A stretch of DNA of 15,775 nt from JAGOUB01 sp964640945 (GTDB lineage: Bacteria; Patescibacteriota; Gracilibacteria; Peribacterales; Peribacteraceae): positions 1 to 15,775 of the forward strand of contig CAZXIV010000022.1 of NCBI GenBank assembly GCA_964640945.1. The letters are read 5' to 3'. Below are positions 12,683 through 15,775 of the stretch, in pieces. The translations under genes were made by a program, and so were the position numbers. The notes below the pieces were generated by a model. That model did no database searches. It was not told the DNA's origin and was given only the letters and a program-made list of their open reading frames with translations. Position 1 is the first letter of the stretch. Each line of letters starts with the position of its first letter.

Positions 12683-14110
12683 TTAGCAGGTGATCCAAGT
12701 CTGCCCATGGGTCTTGATCCAAGCCTCCGCTTCTTTCGGTCCGCGCGAGCCGGCCGCATAGATGGGGAGCGGCGTCGACGGCTGGTCAAGGTGCGCCTGG
12801 AGCGGATCGATGAGATGCCAGCTCGCGGCCACTTCCTCGAAGGAGAGGAACCAACGCTTAATCCCGTGGATCGCCTCGAGCAAGAGTAAGCCGTGCTCGG
12901 GCAGGCAGTCGCCCACGCAGACGAGCGGATCGGCCATCACGAGCGGACGGAAGGCGGGGTCACTGCCACCAAGCTTGGTCTGGAGGGTGAGTTTGAGGCC
13001 GGCCTCGCCCTGGAGGATGACATCGAGACGGTTTGGGGCGTTGCCGGGGATCGCGCCGGGGATAGCTTCGAATTGGATGGAGACGCGGGTCTCGCGGCGA
13101 TCGAGGCGCTTGCCGGAGATGAGGAAGAACGGCACGTCCTGCCAACGCTCACTTTTACTGCGTAGCGCCAAGGCCGCAAAAGTGTTCGCGCGTGAACCTT
13201 TGGCCACGTCCGCTTCTTGGAGGTAACTCACTTTGCCATCACCAGCGCCGTACTGCGCCTGCATGACCACGCCCCCAAGATCGCGCACGGGCGGCAGGCA
13301 GAGCTGGCCCAAGGCCTCCAGACGGTGCGCAGCGATGGACGCCTCGCCGCCGAGCGGCATGGTGAGCAACGAGGCCACCATCAGCAGATGACTTTGGAAG
13401 AAATCGCGGAAGGTGCCGGTGGCGTCGAAGTAGCCGGCGCGGTTCTCGATGCCGGCCGATTCGGCAGCCACGATCTCGACGTGATGCACCAGACCACGCT
13501 CGAAGATGCGCTCAATAATGGGATTACCGGCGCGAAGGTAGTAGAGGTTACGGATCGCCTCTTTACCCAAGTAATGATCGAGCAGATAGATTTCGTCGCT
13601 GTGCAAGGACTCCATCAGCGCGGCTTTCACTGCCTGGAAACTCTTCAGGTTGTGTCCCACCGGCTTTTCCACGATGCAACGGAACTCGCCCCGGCGGACA
13701 CCGCTCTTAGCCAGGTTCTCCACCACTGCTTCAAAGACGGTTGGTGGAATGGAGAGGTACGCCAGACGGAGTGTGTCCGTAGTACCGTCCTCCAGCGCCG
13801 TCAGCTTGGCCGCGAGGGCCTCAAAATCGGTGAGCTTGTCGTACTGGCCACGCACATACGAAAGATGACTCAGGAACGCAGCGACCGTCTTCTCATTCAC
13901 TTCTTCTAAGTCGGCGCGGATGGCGGCGCTCACGAAATCACGGAATGACGCGTCATCCATGTCGCTCCGGGCGTAGCCCACGATGGCGAAGGACTCGGGC
14001 AGGCGCTTCTTTAAAAAGAGTACGTAGAGCGCCGGAAAGATCTTCATTTTCGCCAGGTGCCCGGAGGCGCCGAAGATAACGAGCGAGAAGGGGCGGTTAG
14101 CGGTGAGCAT
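12683..14110 (-). CDS. zwf: Glucose-6-phosphate dehydrogenase
   Basis: A 475-residue enzyme that oxidises glucose 6-phosphate to 6-phosphogluconolactone with NAD(P)+. The N-terminal coenzyme site reads FGASGHLAKMKIFPALY (13-29), where the family normally has GASGDLA, so His18 replaces Asp. Further motifs are EKPVGHN (148-154), the substrate-site DHYLGKEAIRNL (178-189), the YFDATGTFRDFFQSHLL segment with His241 as the likely catalytic base (227-243), VPFFLISGKRL (326-336) and the C-terminal YAAGSRGP (451-458). The length is normal. I chose the ATG at 14110, the usual start just before the Rossmann fold; a TATACT box lies 7 nt upstream. The next gene, pgl, follows after 4 nt. No gnd gene lies in the window. 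Confidence 0.94.
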   Translation of the reverse strand: MLTANRPFSLVIFGASGHLAKMKIFPALYVLFLKKRLPESFAIVGYARSDMDDASFRDFVSAAIRADLEEVNEKTVAAFLSHLSYVRGQYDKLTDFEALAAKLTALEDGTTDTLRLAYLSIPPTVFEAVVENLAKSGVRRGEFRCIVEKPVGHNLKSFQAVKAALMESLHSDEIYLLDHYLGKEAIRNLYYLRAGNPIIERIFERGLVHHVEIVAAESAGIENRAGYFDATGTFRDFFQSHLLMVASLLTMPLGGEASIAAHRLEALGQLCLPPVRDLGGVVMQAQYGAGDGKVSYLQEADVAKGSRANTFAALALRSKSERWQDVPFFLISGKRLDRRETRVSIQFEAIPGAIPGNAPNRLDVILQGEAGLKLTLQTKLGGSDPAFRPLVMADPLVCVGDCLPEHGLLLLEAIHGIKRWFLSFEEVAASWHLIDPLQAHLDQPSTPLPIYAAGSRGPKEAEAWIKTHGQTWITC

Positions 14111-14117
14111 CGCCGCC

Positions 14118-14123
14118 AGTATA
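14118..14123 (-). promoter_or_regulatory. Putative -10 box of the zwf-pgl operon
   Basis: TATACT on the minus strand (5 of 6 to consensus) lies 7 nt before the zwf ATG at 14110, in a 56-bp gap after the upstream gene. No -35 element at normal distance and no Shine-Dalgarno sequence are seen. The transcript would start at or next to the ATG. Confidence 0.45.
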
Positions 14124-14155
14124 GCGCCCCGTTGCCGTCGACAGGAATGACTGCC

Positions 14156-14168
14156 AACGCCTGGCGTT
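14156..14168. repeat. Short palindrome at the stop of the unknown gene
   Basis: AACGCC-T-GGCGTT is a 13-bp palindrome overlapping the TAA (14167-14169) of the minus-strand gene. It has no T tract after it on either strand, so it is not a standard terminator. Confidence 0.4.
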
Positions 14169-15775
14169 ATGCGGCCTTGGTCGCAGACTGCGCCGTTATT
14201 TGGGCGACAACTTGGAGGAGGAGAGGCTGAATCAGGCGATAACACTCGTCATGTTCGGCGTCATTCGCCACCTGACCCGACCGCTCAATAATGATTCTTG
14301 AACCTAGGCCTGTGGGCATTGTCACTTGCAGGCGGACGCCATTTTTGAGAACGAATCGTCCGACGATGGACGACGGCCATTTCCCAAACGTCTGCAGGTC
14401 GAAATCGGCGCTTCCGCCATCGACATCAAAATGTAAGTCAGAGAAAGCTTTAACGTCTTTTGGAACCGGATTTGAACCCCATTCTTTAGTGGTGGCCGGC
14501 CGGAGACGATCTGCCTGTGTTTTTAGTAAGATGTGCGCAATTTCTGGAAAAGCCAGCCAGCCATGCGAGAGATAAGACTCAGGCAAGGCTTGGCCGTGGA
14601 TCCAAAAGATTCGACCCTGGTCAGTCTGCTCCACACCCGAGTGCTGACGGCGCTCCTGGGCAAACTTCGCTTTAAGAGGAGCGACCGCGGCATCTATTTC
14701 CGCCGGGCGAGAGGGGGTGTTTGCCAGACCTTCCATCGTCTGGCCCGCCGCTGGCCGCAAGAGCGCCACGACTTCGGCCATGCCCGACTCTGTATTCTGG
14801 TTTTGACCATCGAGTGAGACTAGAACCAAGTAGTTGTTTGAGGGCTGAAAATTGGCACTGATCACCTTGCCATTGGGCAAGGTGACGCGCAGTTGAGTGA
14901 ATGTCGGGTGTAAGAAAGGATCCATAACCACGCCTTTATGTTCGATATGCACCCCGTTCACATTGATCGCGCCCGGGGGGATAAAGGAAAACCGCGCGGC
15001 ATCACCGCTGGATCGTCCCATCTGCGCGTACAAATTTCCCGGCACCCAGGGTTGCAGACGAGAGCGTTCGGCCGCGATGATCATGCGCCCAAACTCATTG
15101 AAAATGTTTTCAAAATTTTCCGCCTGCTCAATATTATAGGTATCCATTTTCAGACCGTTGATCCAGAAAATTTTTCGTCCGGAGGCATCGGTCTCGAGGC
15201 CAGAGTAATACTGCCGCTGTTTATCGGTGTCGGTCTCCGGGGCCGGCAACGCGTCAACGGGAGTTTTGGCCGGGGACTCTTCGGTCGCGGCGGGAGCACT
15301 CTGCGACATGGCCGTCAGGGAGTTTTTACCGGCCGTCAGCGTTTTTTCCAACATCTGCAATTCCTGCGTGGCCAGCGAATCGGCGCCGATCGACGACGCC
15401 CGCTCAGCTGTTTCGGCAGCGGCCTTTTCGAAGACAGCCAATTCTCCGGCGAGAGCCTGCAACGAGTGCTCTTCGGCAGAGGTTGCTTCCACTGATTCTT
15501 CGCCGAGAAAAGCATCAACTTGGGTCCGGGCCGGATCATTATTTTGAATGGTATATTGTTCGGTCTTCACCACGCGCAGGATGCTCGTCCCCCAGCGCTC
15601 GCGCCCCTTAAGGCGAATGACTTCGAGCTGATGCAGCGCTTCTTGACGCTTACTGCGATAAATACCGACTGCCTTGAGGGCAAGCGACACGAGCTTTGAC
15701 AGGGGCGGCAGGCCACCTTGCTTGGCGCATTCGAAGGCGAGGTCACCCGCTTCTTTGGCATCTTCACTTCTCTCC
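14167..15775 (-). CDS. Unknown protein with duplicated domain, 5' end outside window
   Basis: I do not recognise this protein. The frame stays open to the window end, so the gene is partial and at least 535 residues long; a GTG at 15690 is possible but the 28 upstream codons also read as helical coding sequence (for example DAKEAGDLAFECAKQGGLPP). Order from the N-terminus: a helical basic region, an Ala/Glu-rich probable coiled coil (about 15490-15300), a Pro-rich linker, then two related modules. Module A (about 14746-15213) contains SGLETDASGRKIFWINGL; module B (about 14200-14649) contains SGVEQTDQGRIFWIHGQ, and both continue with a helix ending RLQP or RLRP and later a strand pair LRVTLPNG or LQVTMPTG. 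No signal peptide can be judged, as the start is missing. It precedes zwf by 56 bp but zwf has its own -10-like box. Confidence 0.75.
   Translation of the reverse strand, partial: ERSEDAKEAGDLAFECAKQGGLPPLSKLVSLALKAVGIYRSKRQEALHQLEVIRLKGRERWGTSILRVVKTEQYTIQNNDPARTQVDAFLGEESVEATSAEEHSLQALAGELAVFEKAAAETAERASSIGADSLATQELQMLEKTLTAGKNSLTAMSQSAPAATEESPAKTPVDALPAPETDTDKQRQYYSGLETDASGRKIFWINGLKMDTYNIEQAENFENIFNEFGRMIIAAERSRLQPWVPGNLYAQMGRSSGDAARFSFIPPGAINVNGVHIEHKGVVMDPFLHPTFTQLRVTLPNGKVISANFQPSNNYLVLVSLDGQNQNTESGMAEVVALLRPAAGQTMEGLANTPSRPAEIDAAVAPLKAKFAQERRQHSGVEQTDQGRIFWIHGQALPESYLSHGWLAFPEIAHILLKTQADRLRPATTKEWGSNPVPKDVKAFSDLHFDVDGGSADFDLQTFGKWPSSIVGRFVLKNGVRLQVTMPTGLGSRIIIERSGQVANDAEHDECYRLIQPLLLQVVAQITAQSATKAA

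Noticed and set aside
13217..13909. 230-codon plus-strand open frame
   Set aside because: It is antisense to the catalytic part of zwf and has no recognisable features.
14156..14168. Palindrome as a terminator of the unknown gene
   Set aside because: Short stem and no T tract.
1..15775. CRISPR arrays, tRNA, rRNA or insertion sequences
   Set aside because: I read the intergenic gaps and found no spaced direct repeats, no cloverleaf-like sequence and no transposase motifs; most of the window is coding.
1..15775. Alternative code with TGA as glycine
   Set aside because: TGA ends several genes at natural domain ends or with start-stop overlaps (1679, 2098, 6213), so it acts as a stop.

Overview
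The window is GC-rich (sampled lines of 60-70% G+C) and densely coded, with TGA used as an ordinary stop (for example 1679-1681, 2098-2100 and 6213-6215), so it is not from a lineage that reads TGA as glycine. The pilin N-termini, the small pilin-like protein with the ARSCAERTILRLRQDL motif, the SLH protein with a poly-serine linker and the many start codons without a Shine-Dalgarno sequence all suggest a Patescibacteria (Candidate Phyla Radiation) genome, perhaps of the Parcubacteria group. That assignment is recalled from family resemblance, not from a search.

Region 1 (1-3921, plus strand) is a type IV pilus block. A three-gene overlapping operon (167-2732) encodes a large pseudopilin carrying a propeller-like domain, a pseudopilin lacking Glu5 and a Cys-rich pseudopilin. 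Two paralogous major-type pilins follow (2882-3328 and 3406-3921), separated by a strong terminator. Region 2 (3922-7862, plus) holds a membrane hybrid-free sensor histidine kinase behind a perfect TATAAT box, then a secreted SLH protein with a Ser-rich linker and a terminator. Region 3 (7926-10971, minus) holds comM, a NUDIX hydrolase and a secreted unknown protein. Region 4 (11031-11981, plus) holds yraN and an AT-rich HEPN-motif gene that looks acquired. Region 5 (11986-15775, minus) holds a large unknown protein with an internal duplication (cut by the window end), then zwf and pgl, the first two steps of the oxidative pentose phosphate pathway.

The pilins, ComM (branch migration in natural transformation) and YraN would fit a cell that takes up DNA and binds surfaces through pili. 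The kinase and SLH protein would add sensing and envelope anchoring. The zwf-pgl pair would make NADPH and 6-phosphogluconate. These links are inference from gene content.

The most general signal is regulatory: seven of about ten operon-leading genes have a TANNNT-type -10 box 6-14 nt before the start codon and no clear Shine-Dalgarno sequence, which points to leaderless transcripts. The best candidates for new biology are the pilin-propeller fusion, the orphan HEPN gene, the ComM variant without its usual Cys-rich loop, and the duplicated unknown protein.
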